The notes under the pieces are model-generated. The model had not been told where the DNA came from. It ran no database searches and saw nothing but the letters and a program-made list of their open reading frames with translations. A stretch of 64,000 bases of DNA from Thiomicrorhabdus sp. Kp2 (lineage in GTDB: Bacteria; Pseudomonadota; Gammaproteobacteria; Thiomicrospirales; Thiomicrospiraceae), in contig NZ_ARWI01000001.1 of the NCBI RefSeq assembly GCF_000478585.1, positions 1,550,001-1,614,000 of the forward strand. Reading direction: 5' to 3'. Made by a program: the position numbers and the translations under genes. Positions 34,595 to 43,029 of the stretch are shown piece after piece (within the stretch, counting starts at the first letter, position 1; each line of letters starts with the position of its first letter).

Positions 34595-35155
34595 GTGATT
34601 CAACCAAGCTTACAGCAGCAAATTCAACTAGCGGTAAATGACTTAAAAATGGGTAAAACCATTGCTTATCCAACCGAAGCGGTTTATGGGTTGGGATGTG
34701 ATCCATTTGATGAAGTGGCGGTTAATAATCTGTTTCACGTGAAACAACGTCCGATTGAAAAAGGGATTATTTTAGTCGCAGGATCTGTTGAACAAATTGA
34801 GTCTTGGGTTGAGTTAATCGGCGCACCTTGGGAACAGGCGGTATTATCAACTTGGCCAGGGCCTGTTACCTGGGTATTACCTATTAAAAAACCGATGCCC
34901 GACTGGGTTACGGGTGGACGAAATACCGTTGCCATTCGGGTTTCGAATCACCCAGTGGTTAAGGCTTTGTGTAAAGGTTTTGGTGGGCCAATCGTCTCGA
35001 CAAGTGCCAATGTGACAAGCCATGCCCCTGCAAAGTCTTGTAAAGAGGTGGTGGAGTTTTTGAGTGATAAGCTTTTTTGTATTGATGCTGAATTAGGCGG
35101 ATTAACCAAACCTACTGAAATTCGTGAAGCCAAAACAGGTAAGGTTTTACGGTAA
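34595..35155 (+). CDS. tsaC: Threonylcarbamoyl-AMP synthase TsaC (YrdC/Sua5)
   Basis: About 186 residues. Binding-site motifs KTIAYPTEAVYGLGCDP, KQRPIEKGIIL and STSANVTSHAPA are clear. Makes threonylcarbamoyl-adenylate for t6A37 tRNA modification. I prefer GTG 34595, since AAAGGA lies 8 nt upstream; the ATG at 34586 overlaps that Shine-Dalgarno. A perfect parS sequence is embedded at 34731-34746, encoding LFHVKQ. Confidence 0.94.
   Translation: MIQPSLQQQIQLAVNDLKMGKTIAYPTEAVYGLGCDPFDEVAVNNLFHVKQRPIEKGIILVAGSVEQIESWVELIGAPWEQAVLSTWPGPVTWVLPIKKPMPDWVTGGRNTVAIRVSNHPVVKALCKGFGGPIVSTSANVTSHAPAKSCKEVVEFLSDKLFCIDAELGGLTKPTEIREAKTGKVLR
34731..34746. promoter_or_regulatory. parS: parS chromosome-partition site (ParB binding)
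   Basis: TGTTTCACGTGAAACA, an exact 16-bp match to the widely conserved parS palindrome, inside tsaC and about 20 kb from the dnaA-side origin. ParB nucleates here for chromosome segregation (established knowledge). I found no second perfect copy in the window. Confidence 0.92.
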
Positions 35156-35186
35156 TTTAAATTGCAGAGGTTTGAAAAAGGGTTTC

Positions 35187-35420
35187 TATATTTTGAGGTT
35201 GATTATTCAGTATTTTACAAAATTAACCACAAAGACACTAAGACACGAAGTTTAAAAAATTTTAAAAAAATATTAATCTATATTCTTAATAAGAATTTTA
35301 TTTCTAAAGCTTTAGAGCGAATAACTTCGTATATTTAGATTATTTACTCGTTCAAAGAAAACAACTGTTAGGTTCTCTAATTCTTCGTGCTTTCGTGTCT
35401 TCGTGGTTAAAACCTTTTTA
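35187..35420. mobile_element. MITE-like element, copy B
   Basis: Inverted ends AACCACAAAGACACTAAGAC (from 35225) and CGTGTCTTCGTGGTTAA (to 35410), with outer flank TATATTTTGAGGTTGATTA resembling those of the other copies. The centre is AT-rich and more diverged than copies A and C. No ORF. Confidence 0.75.
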
Positions 35421-35445
35421 AAACACGCTTGCCATATAAATAACG

Positions 35446-35465
35446 AGTTACCAGGCCTGGTAACT
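35446..35465. repeat. dispersed palindrome, copy 9 (20-bp perfect palindrome)
   Basis: AGTTACCAGGCCTGGTAACT, perfect, between MITE copy B and the M48 protease stop. Confidence 0.92.
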
Positions 35466-35495
35466 TGTAATAACACTTGTTTAAAGTATCTTATT

Positions 35496-36317
35496 TTATC
35501 GTTTTACCGCTTTTAGAAACAGAGGCTCTACCTTTTTAGCGTACTTGGTAAGGTCTTTAATACGGCTTGAGTGTGATGGGTGGGTGCTAAGAATTTCGGG
35601 TGGTTGGCCACCTTCAGACTGCTTATCCATTTTTCGCCAAACACTGACGGCTGCATAAGGGTTGTACCCTGCTCTTGCAGCGAGCTCTACGCCCATTCTA
35701 TCGGCTTCAACTTCATGGGTACGGCTATTTGGTAAAGTCAGTGTGACTTGCAAAGCCAGGGAAGCAGCATCTAAAGCTGGGCCTTGAACCCCAGTGAAGA
35801 TACTCAAAGCAGATAAACCAACTTGTGTAAGCGTTTGTTCAGAAGCACGTTCACGGCCGTGTTCACGCAAGGCGTGGGCAATTTCATGCCCCATAATCGC
35901 GGCAATTTCAGCATCGGTTAACTTCAGTTTATTAATAATGCCTGTGTAAAACGCAATCTTACCTCCAGGCATACACCAGGCGTTTAACTGTTCTGATTCA
36001 AGAACATTGACCTCCCAATCCCATTTAGGAGCATCTTCTCTAAATACCGCGGTTTGCGGAATGATGTCATTCGCTATTCGGCGCACACGTTGTAACATTG
36101 CGTGGTCTGTATTGAGTTTTTTAGCTGTTTTAGCCTCTTTTAGAACCGATTGATAGGCAATTTGAGCACCTTGAGTCATCTCTTGAGGTGAAATCAAAAG
36201 CAGCTGTTCGCGCTTGATTCCAACCGTACCTTGTTTGGTGCTGGTTGAGGTACAAGCAACCAATCCTAATAAGGAAAAAGCAATTACGGCCTGTTTGATA
36301 AAAGTAATTGTTCTCAT
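35496..36317 (-). CDS. M48 family metalloprotease, lipoprotein (BepA/LoiP-like)
   Basis: 273 residues. Lipobox LVAC at about residue 22, zinc motif HEIAHALREHGRERA and third ligand in THEVEADRMGVELAARAGY. Predicted periplasmic, membrane-anchored zinc protease for envelope quality control. Lacks the TPR tail of BepA, so it is closer to LoiP/YggG in size. It follows the DUF4197 gene by 21 bp, so co-transcription is likely. Confidence 0.9.
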   Translation of the reverse strand: MRTITFIKQAVIAFSLLGLVACTSTSTKQGTVGIKREQLLLISPQEMTQGAQIAYQSVLKEAKTAKKLNTDHAMLQRVRRIANDIIPQTAVFREDAPKWDWEVNVLESEQLNAWCMPGGKIAFYTGIINKLKLTDAEIAAIMGHEIAHALREHGRERASEQTLTQVGLSALSIFTGVQGPALDAASLALQVTLTLPNSRTHEVEADRMGVELAARAGYNPYAAVSVWRKMDKQSEGGQPPEILSTHPSHSSRIKDLTKYAKKVEPLFLKAVKR

Positions 36318-36338
36318 CGTTGTGTTCCTAGGTGATGA

Positions 36339-37127
36339 TTATTGACCAAAGACTTTTTTCAGTAGTTCGGTTGTTTGTTTAACGGGGTCTTTACGAATAG
36401 CCGCTTCTTCTTGGGCAATGTAATAGAACATGCCATTCATACCTTCGGTAACCACGTGGTCAAGTAAATCGGCTTTAACGTCTGGCACAAAAGGTAAGTC
36501 CTTATATTTAGAAATGGCCGTGTCGTAGGCTTTAATCGCACCAACTTCATTGAGTGAGTTTTCAACAATAGGTGCCATTTTTTCTTTAATACCTGGCGAT
36601 GTTTTCGATTTTAAATATTGCGTAGCAGAGTCTTTTGGCCCTTCATATATCTTTTTAACATCATCGAAAGACATATCTTTGATGGCTTGTAGAAATAGCG
36701 CTTTTGCTTCAGGGGTGGCGGCTTCAGCCGCTCGGTTGAGTTTGGTTTCAACATCGTCCATGTATTTACCCATACCAAATTGGCTTAGGGTAGATTGAAC
36801 TGTTTTCAATGAATCGGGTAGTGGAATATGGATTTTAGGATCGGCATTAAAACCGTCTTTAACCCCCAGTTGATTGACGACCGTTTCTGAGCCTTTAGAT
36901 AAAGCCTCTTTAAAGGCTTTTTGAATCTCTTCAGTTGATAAGCTGGATGGAATCACACTGTTGGTATTGGAATCTGTTTTGGAGTCACTTGTTGATTCTT
37001 GAATACTTTTAAATAATTCTGCACCTTGGTCAAACCAACTTGCCTGAGTATGCGTTGCCAGGCCTGTCAAAGTCACACATAGAGTTAGTGTGAAAAATGG
37101 TTTGAAACTTATGTTTGTTTTACGCAT
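36339..37127 (-). CDS. DUF4197 domain-containing exported protein
   Basis: 262 residues, signal peptide (FFTLTLCVTLTGLATHTQA), then a helical domain with TEEIQKAFKEALSKGSETVVNQLG, HIPLPDSLKTVQSTL and TEGMNGMFYYIAQEEAAIRKDP, the DUF4197 hallmarks. Periplasmic; function not known. Probably one operon with the M48 protease, so a role in envelope protein turnover is conceivable. A partial CAGGCCTG palindrome lies in its signal region (37059). Confidence 0.85.
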   Translation of the reverse strand: MRKTNISFKPFFTLTLCVTLTGLATHTQASWFDQGAELFKSIQESTSDSKTDSNTNSVIPSSLSTEEIQKAFKEALSKGSETVVNQLGVKDGFNADPKIHIPLPDSLKTVQSTLSQFGMGKYMDDVETKLNRAAEAATPEAKALFLQAIKDMSFDDVKKIYEGPKDSATQYLKSKTSPGIKEKMAPIVENSLNEVGAIKAYDTAISKYKDLPFVPDVKADLLDHVVTEGMNGMFYYIAQEEAAIRKDPVKQTTELLKKVFGQ

Positions 37128-37252
37128 GTAAAATTACCTTTTAGTGAATAAGTATTGATGCTAATTAAAACAGAATACCGAATTTAACCATTTTTATCCA
37201 AATATTCTTCATGTTAAAGGTTTATCAATAGAGCTGCATTTAAGAGTTAAGT

Positions 37253-37768
37253 CTATAATTTATGGTAAATACTGTGTTTGCCACTCGTGCGAAATTCATA
37301 GTTCAATAAACATATTTTTTTATCACCCAAACTCACTTCTTTAGTAAACAAGACAACGCCTTTTTTATCCTTATATCGTTTGAAATCAAACTCGGGTAGA
37401 TTGTATTGAAGGTTCCAGACTTTTTTATCGACCGCTTTCTCACAAGAATCAAAGGCGGTGATCTGCCCAGATTTATGTAAAAAACACTGCTTTAGAGTTT
37501 GAATAAAAGTGTAGTTAGTCTTAAACGATTGGCCAGGTTTTCCTGATATTTGGGTTAAAGAGACCTCGGTACTGGGTCCATCAATACCACCAGGATGTTT
37601 ATTCATAAAAAATTTCCAAGCACCTGGGGTTGCCGTATTTTTAGAAATAAATTCATCGCAATGGGTAATGCCAAATTCATGAAATTGCTTTAATAACTGG
37701 TTTTTATCCTCTTCAGCATAGGTTAGCCAACTTTGTAACATGAGAGTGATTAATAGAATGTGTTTCAT
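37253..37768 (-). CDS. Exported protein of unknown function
   Basis: 171 residues with signal peptide MKHILLITLMLQSWLTYAEE. The mature part has four Cys (TKC-type positions in THCDEF, LKQCFL, DSCEKA and KICLL), which could form two disulfides, and a basic C-terminus. I do not recognise a family. It is a separate transcription unit between the DUF4197 gene and hemF. Confidence 0.6.
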   Translation of the reverse strand: MKHILLITLMLQSWLTYAEEDKNQLLKQFHEFGITHCDEFISKNTATPGAWKFFMNKHPGGIDGPSTEVSLTQISGKPGQSFKTNYTFIQTLKQCFLHKSGQITAFDSCEKAVDKKVWNLQYNLPEFDFKRYKDKKGVVLFTKEVSLGDKKICLLNYEFRTSGKHSIYHKL

Positions 37769-37933
37769 ATCATGGTTCTTTTATTTGCTGTGTTTAAAAA
37801 GTTTCTTTAAATAAGTCTGGTTATGAGTGTAATGCTTTATTGTTTTGATATTATGCGGTTTTTTTGACTTAAACCCGAAATTTTTTCAGGTATTTAACTT
37901 ATGCAAAAGGTCTAAATGATTTATTTGATCTAA

Positions 37934-37958
37934 TTTGCATGGTTTCGATACATGCAAA
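37934..37958. promoter_or_regulatory. Inverted repeat upstream of hemF
   Basis: TTTGCATG and CATGCAAA separated by 9 bp, 50 bp before the hemF start. Symmetry and position suit a dimeric repressor or activator site; the regulator is unknown. Confidence 0.5.
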
Positions 37959-37999
37959 CAGAACAAAGAACGACTAGAATAACCTTACACATTATTTAA

Positions 38000-38965
<966 letters not shown>

Positions 38966-38970
38966 TTTGT

Positions 38971-39339
38971 ATGGATAAACTTCGCGTAGACAAATGGTTA
39001 TGGGCAGCACGCTTTTTTAAAACCCGCGGGGTCGCTTTAGAAGCGATAAAAGGTGGTAAAGTTGAATTGAATGGTTGTAAACCTAAACCCAGTAAAACTT
39101 TGAGCATTGGCGATAAACTCAAAATCACCCAAGTGCATCGTCAGATTGAGGTGACAGTGCTGATTGTCAGCGATAAACGCGGCAATGCCGAACAAGCTTT
39201 AACCCTTTATCAATTAGATAATGAAGTCTTAAACCAGCGTAAGCCCACCGCAGACATGGCTTTGGTTGGCTATAGAGAAAAGGGCGCAGGCCGTCCAACT
39301 AAACGTGATAGACGAAAAATTGAAAATTTAGGTTTTTAG
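38971..39339 (+). CDS. hslR: Hsp15-like S4-domain RNA-binding protein
   Basis: 122 residues from ATG 38971. S4 domain at the N-terminus (LRVDKWLWAARFFKTRGVALEAIKGGKVELNG), then a basic tail (GAGRPTKRDRRKIENLGF) as in Hsp15. Hsp15 binds 50S subunits carrying blocked nascent chains after heat shock. The in-frame extension to 38944 overlaps hemF and is less likely. Confidence 0.9.
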   Translation: MDKLRVDKWLWAARFFKTRGVALEAIKGGKVELNGCKPKPSKTLSIGDKLKITQVHRQIEVTVLIVSDKRGNAEQALTLYQLDNEVLNQRKPTADMALVGYREKGAGRPTKRDRRKIENLGF

Positions 39340-39391
39340 TTTATAATCCTGAGTTGTTAAAATTACTTATTAAGTTAATTAAGGACATAAG

Positions 39392-40048
39392 ATGAAAAAA
39401 CTCATACTTGCTTCTGCACTTTTTGCAGGTTCATTTGCCTCTCATTCTTTATATGCTTCTTCAATGGAAAATGTAGGTTTAGGTATTAATTATGGAGCCT
39501 TTTCAGGACCTTCTTTAGAGCTTTCATACCCAATTTCAGATACTGTGCAAGTACGTGGTGCACTGTCTGGTGGAATGGGACTTTCAGAAACGGCAAAAGA
39601 TACTGATATTGAATATGATGTAGAAGCCGATGGTGGTATTCATCGTATAGCTTTGGACTACCATCCTTTTGCTAATGGGTTCTTTTTATCGGCAGGTTAT
39701 GCCATTAACAATTTTGAACTGGATGCGAGTGGAAGTAAATCAGGTAGCGTAACGGTTGGTAATGATACTTTCACTGGTGATGTGAATATAAATGCTAACA
39801 TTGCTTGGGATAATGCGCCTACTTTAAGTTTAGGTTGGGGTCATTCACCTCAACAAGGTTTAGGGTTTATGATTGAAGCAGGTGCTTTCTTTACTGGGTC
39901 GCCAAATACAGATATAAACGGTACTTGTACTGGTACATGTACGGGATTTGACGAAGCTTTAAAAGACGAAGAAGTTAAGCTACAGAAAGACGTGGCCGAT
40001 TATGATTTCCTTCCAATGCTTCAAGCAGGCATTACCTACCGTTTTTAA
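39392..40048 (+). CDS. Outer-membrane beta-barrel protein (OmpA/OprF-like small barrel)
   Basis: 218 residues with signal peptide (MKKLILASALFAGSFASHSLYAS) and repeated amphipathic strands, ending in GITYRF with terminal Phe. Includes LALDYHPFANGFFLSAGYAINNF and LGWGHSPQQGLGFMIEAG, reminiscent of small lipid A-related or adhesin barrels, but not firmly assigned. A two-Cys loop (GTCTGTCTG) is near residue 178. Followed by its own terminator. Confidence 0.7.
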   Translation: MKKLILASALFAGSFASHSLYASSMENVGLGINYGAFSGPSLELSYPISDTVQVRGALSGGMGLSETAKDTDIEYDVEADGGIHRIALDYHPFANGFFLSAGYAINNFELDASGSKSGSVTVGNDTFTGDVNINANIAWDNAPTLSLGWGHSPQQGLGFMIEAGAFFTGSPNTDINGTCTGTCTGFDEALKDEEVKLQKDVADYDFLPMLQAGITYRF

Positions 40049-40095
40049 GTTAACTTAGCAGTGATGTTTCATCACTATTTACCCAGTTAACGATT

Positions 40096-40130
40096 AAAAA
40101 GCACCCCTGTTTTTCTGGGTGCTTTTTTAT
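40096..40130 (+). terminator. Rho-independent terminator after beta-barrel gene
   Basis: AAAAAGCACCC pairs with GGGTGCTTTTTT, T-tail following. Confidence 0.88.
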
Positions 40131-40179
40131 TTATTAGAGTTTTGCATGCCCGTAGACAAAAAAATACACCTTACTGGGG

Positions 40180-40194
40180 TGAACAATTTGTTCA
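40180..40194. promoter_or_regulatory. 15-bp palindrome TGAACAATTTGTTCA
   Basis: Perfect 7-1-7 palindrome 47 bp beyond the cargo gene stop, between two convergent genes. It could be a protein site or a 3' hairpin; nothing else identifies it. Confidence 0.4.
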
Positions 40195-40241
40195 GCTGTT
40201 CGAGTGTACTTTAAAAATGATTTAATTTTTTAATTGTAATT

Positions 40242-41396
40242 TTATCGATTGGTTTGAGGGGAGTTTGCTATAGAACTATCCATTTCATTAGCAAAGACAC
40301 CAACGGTACGGTTGCCATCTATATTGACATCAACTAAACCTGTTAAATTTTTAGCTTCTGTACCATTAAACGATCCATTAATCGAGCCTGTCGCCGCTTG
40401 GTTATTTTCTACCCAGTTTGGCCTAAAGAAAGAGCCTTGATTTTCATAAGTTTGGTAGTTTAAGCTGTTTTCTGTTGAGCTAAATTGATTACCTGTGACC
40501 ACACCTGAAGCTTGTAGTTTGCTATCAGGAGCAAAAATTCTACTACCATCCAGCTTCCAGTAACCATCCCAACTTGAATTACCAAAATTCACTGTAATTT
40601 GATTATATCGAGTACCTGACTTATCTCCTTTATACATACCATAACCACTGTAAGTAGCCGTTATATTGTTTAAAGCCAATTCATTGATATAGTCTGCACT
40701 GGTTAATGACCCAGCAACAAATTTTGATTCATATGGAAAACTGCTATCATCTTGGGTTGTAAAATAACCTGATGTTACATTCTCATTATTGAGAGCATCA
40801 GGTAATTGACTACCACCAAAAAGGGTGGGTAAAACAGAACTTACAACAGTAAGAGATTCATCTTCTGAAGTTATTTTAAAGTAGGAGTTATCCCAAGCGG
40901 GGGCCGTAAAGGATGCATCCTTATTAAATGTGACAGTTGATCCATCCTCTAAGTTCATAACCGCCAAAATATTATCATTATCAGGATCATGATTAATATT
41001 TAATACGCCTGTTAGATATTTGTATTGTTGAACATTGCGACGAGCAGGTTGTTGTTCAACTGGATTGTTGTCCATCTCTACTGGCACTCTCAAAATGGCG
41101 TAACCTCGCCAGTTGTATGAAGCCTCTTCATTAACTTCATTAGGTACAACAACAGATCCACCAAATTCATCGCCATCAATAGCTGGTAATCCAAGTGCTG
41201 AGTTGCTTCCATCAACGGGCCCAGCGGCTGTAGGCTCTTGCTGGCTTAAATAGGTGTCAATACCACACCAAATCCCCCATCCTTGGAGGGTATCAGTGCT
41301 GTTACACTCTTTTTTGTCAATAGCGTAAACCGTTGTTGGGCTGAGTAAGCCTAAAATGATTAGGCTAAGTATTTTTTTTGAGAAATGAATGTTCAT
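40242..41396 (-). CDS. Secreted TbpB-like beta-barrel protein, putative Slam cargo
   Basis: 384 residues. Cleavable signal peptide (KILSLIILGLLSPTTVYA) without a lipobox Cys; two Cys lie just after cleavage (ECNSTDTLQGWGIWC). The C-terminal half carries the TbpB-type barrel pattern: AATGSINGSFNGTEAKNLTGLV followed by DVNIDGNRTVGVFANE. This matches transferrin-binding-protein-like and hemophilin-type cargos, which are exported through Slam proteins. The Slam-like gene lies directly upstream, 37 bp away. Likely ligand (heme, metal, other) is unknown. Confidence 0.7.
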   Translation of the reverse strand: MNIHFSKKILSLIILGLLSPTTVYAIDKKECNSTDTLQGWGIWCGIDTYLSQQEPTAAGPVDGSNSALGLPAIDGDEFGGSVVVPNEVNEEASYNWRGYAILRVPVEMDNNPVEQQPARRNVQQYKYLTGVLNINHDPDNDNILAVMNLEDGSTVTFNKDASFTAPAWDNSYFKITSEDESLTVVSSVLPTLFGGSQLPDALNNENVTSGYFTTQDDSSFPYESKFVAGSLTSADYINELALNNITATYSGYGMYKGDKSGTRYNQITVNFGNSSWDGYWKLDGSRIFAPDSKLQASGVVTGNQFSSTENSLNYQTYENQGSFFRPNWVENNQAATGSINGSFNGTEAKNLTGLVDVNIDGNRTVGVFANEMDSSIANSPQTNR

Positions 41397-41433
41397 GAAT
41401 TATACCTCCTGGTTTATTTCATAAAAAACCTCT

Positions 41434-42711
41434 TTAAAAACGTTTACTGACTTCTAAAGAAGCGTCGGTTCGCTCGTATTCATAAATTGAGACATCCGAC
41501 GTATTGTTGTATCGGCTAATTTTTCCGTTAATAATCCAATCAGCAAAATAACCTGTTGGAATGCTATAGGTAGCACCAATAATGGCTGAGACTTCACTGT
41601 CATTTCTAGCAATGTTATAGACAGGTTCAACACCGTCATAATCAACAACTTTATATTCAACTTGACCGAAAACGAGCGAGTTTTCAGTTGCTGCGTAATA
41701 GAGACCAGCATGAGCGGATTTTGATATATTTTGTTTGTTATCATCTTTTGCATCGTTTAATGCATAGTTTAGGCCTGCTTTTGCAAGTAACTCTTGATTG
41801 TATTGGTGTTGCATCTCAACACCCAAACCGTATTTGATGCCATCTCTACCATCATTTAGGGCGGATTCAAACTCTTGGTTTGTGACTTCCCCTGTAACGG
41901 TATATTGGTTGGCTTTGTCCACTTTGGTGTAATGCGCATGGAGGCCTGTGAAAAGACCAAGTTGAGTATCTCCTAGACTAATGTGGTCAACGCGTAAATT
42001 CACACCTGCTCGCCAATCTGTACTAGAGATAAAATTGGCTCCTGTGGTAAGGGTAGCAACATCTAAATTGTAGTCGCCTGTGTCTTGATAAGCTTTTCGG
42101 TATAACCCAACAGAAGTCGCCCACTCCATTTTGACTGGACGAGATCCAATACCTAAAGTTCCAGGAACACGGTAAGTGTGATTAAGCTGAAGATTAATTC
42201 CGCCATAGTTTTCTTCTTGGGCAATGGAGTTATTCGCTAAGGTAAAGTCCGTGCCATTGATATTGATAATGGAATCAGTTGGACTGGCATTAATGTTAGT
42301 ATCATGACCAATGCTAACACCGACACTGCCTTCAAAAGTATGTCTGTTTTTAGATTCAGCTTCTTCAATTTCTTGTAATTGGCTTAAAAAAATCTCAATG
42401 GTTTCTTTCACTTGCGGTGGAGTGTTGGGGTCACTTAGGACTCTGTCCGCATGTAGTTTTGCTTGGCTGTATAGCGTGGCTCTAAAGTATGAAACAGCTA
42501 ATTCTAATTCGGCTCTTTTTAACTGGGGTTGGCTGTCGATGAGTTTTTCGAGCATTTCAATGGAGGCAAAGATATCACCACTTTCACGTGTTTTTAGGGC
42601 ATCTAAAAACTGTTGGTTGAAAATGTCAGAGTCTACTGAATCTGCTGCCAGTGCAAAGTTTGCCGTGGAGATAGCGAGCACACCGATTAAAAGTTTTTTC
42701 GAAAATGTCAT
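41434..42711 (-). CDS. Slam-like surface protein translocon (DUF560)
   Basis: 425 residues. Signal peptide (KKLLIGVLAISTANFALAA), an N-terminal TPR-like helical domain (about 25-125; ALKTRESGDIFASIEMLEKLIDSQPQLKRAELELAVSYFRATLYSQAKLHADRVL), then a C-terminal beta-barrel of about 290 residues ending TDASLEVSKRF. This is the two-domain layout of Slam/SlipAM (PF04575) outer-membrane proteins that move TbpB-like cargos to the surface. Cargo gene follows in the same direction. Four tandem 10-bp repeats lie 110-149 bp upstream of the start. Confidence 0.75.
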   Translation of the reverse strand: MTFSKKLLIGVLAISTANFALAADSVDSDIFNQQFLDALKTRESGDIFASIEMLEKLIDSQPQLKRAELELAVSYFRATLYSQAKLHADRVLSDPNTPPQVKETIEIFLSQLQEIEEAESKNRHTFEGSVGVSIGHDTNINASPTDSIININGTDFTLANNSIAQEENYGGINLQLNHTYRVPGTLGIGSRPVKMEWATSVGLYRKAYQDTGDYNLDVATLTTGANFISSTDWRAGVNLRVDHISLGDTQLGLFTGLHAHYTKVDKANQYTVTGEVTNQEFESALNDGRDGIKYGLGVEMQHQYNQELLAKAGLNYALNDAKDDNKQNISKSAHAGLYYAATENSLVFGQVEYKVVDYDGVEPVYNIARNDSEVSAIIGATYSIPTGYFADWIINGKISRYNNTSDVSIYEYERTDASLEVSKRF

Positions 42712-43029
42712 GTTTAAATCCTTAGATTTGAATAATTTTGTTTAGTTAATTTCAATTCTAGTCTTAAAAAATGACTAATCAATGGCTTGCAGTGGTTAAG
42801 CATTATAAGAGTCATACTATTGTCGCTGCATGTCGGTATTTGTCGGTGTTTGTCGTTTTCTTAGATGGTTTGAGGTTTGATTGATTAAACGCGTTAGAAA
42901 ACGGGTTAAATATTTTGCAAACGTTTGTATTTGATTCAATCAATAAAAAGATTGATAAGGTTCTGCTCATTGCTTTGATTATTATGAATATAATCTCTTC
43001 TATCACTGTTAAATTAACTTGGAATTTTC
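42712..43029. other. 318-bp divergent intergenic region with decamer repeats
   Basis: Between the Slam-like gene and the DUF389 gene. Besides the tandem decamers (42821-42860) it shows AT-rich promoter-like sequence near 42960-43000. No gene seen. Confidence 0.5.
42821..42860. repeat. Four tandem 10-bp repeats, TGTCG-N5
   Basis: TGTCGCTGCA, TGTCGGTATT, TGTCGGTGTT and TGTCGTTTTC follow each other without gap, so TGTCG recurs exactly every 10 bp, about one helical turn. Sits upstream of the Slam-like gene. Confidence 0.85.

Noticed and set aside
42581-42600. Second parS site (CACGTG near 42594)
   Set aside because: Only the CACGTG centre matches; the flanks do not fit TGTTTCACGTGAAACA.
42821-42860. 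Iterons of a plasmid-type origin
   Set aside because: Only four 10-bp units, no rep gene nearby, and chromosomal housekeeping genes on both sides.
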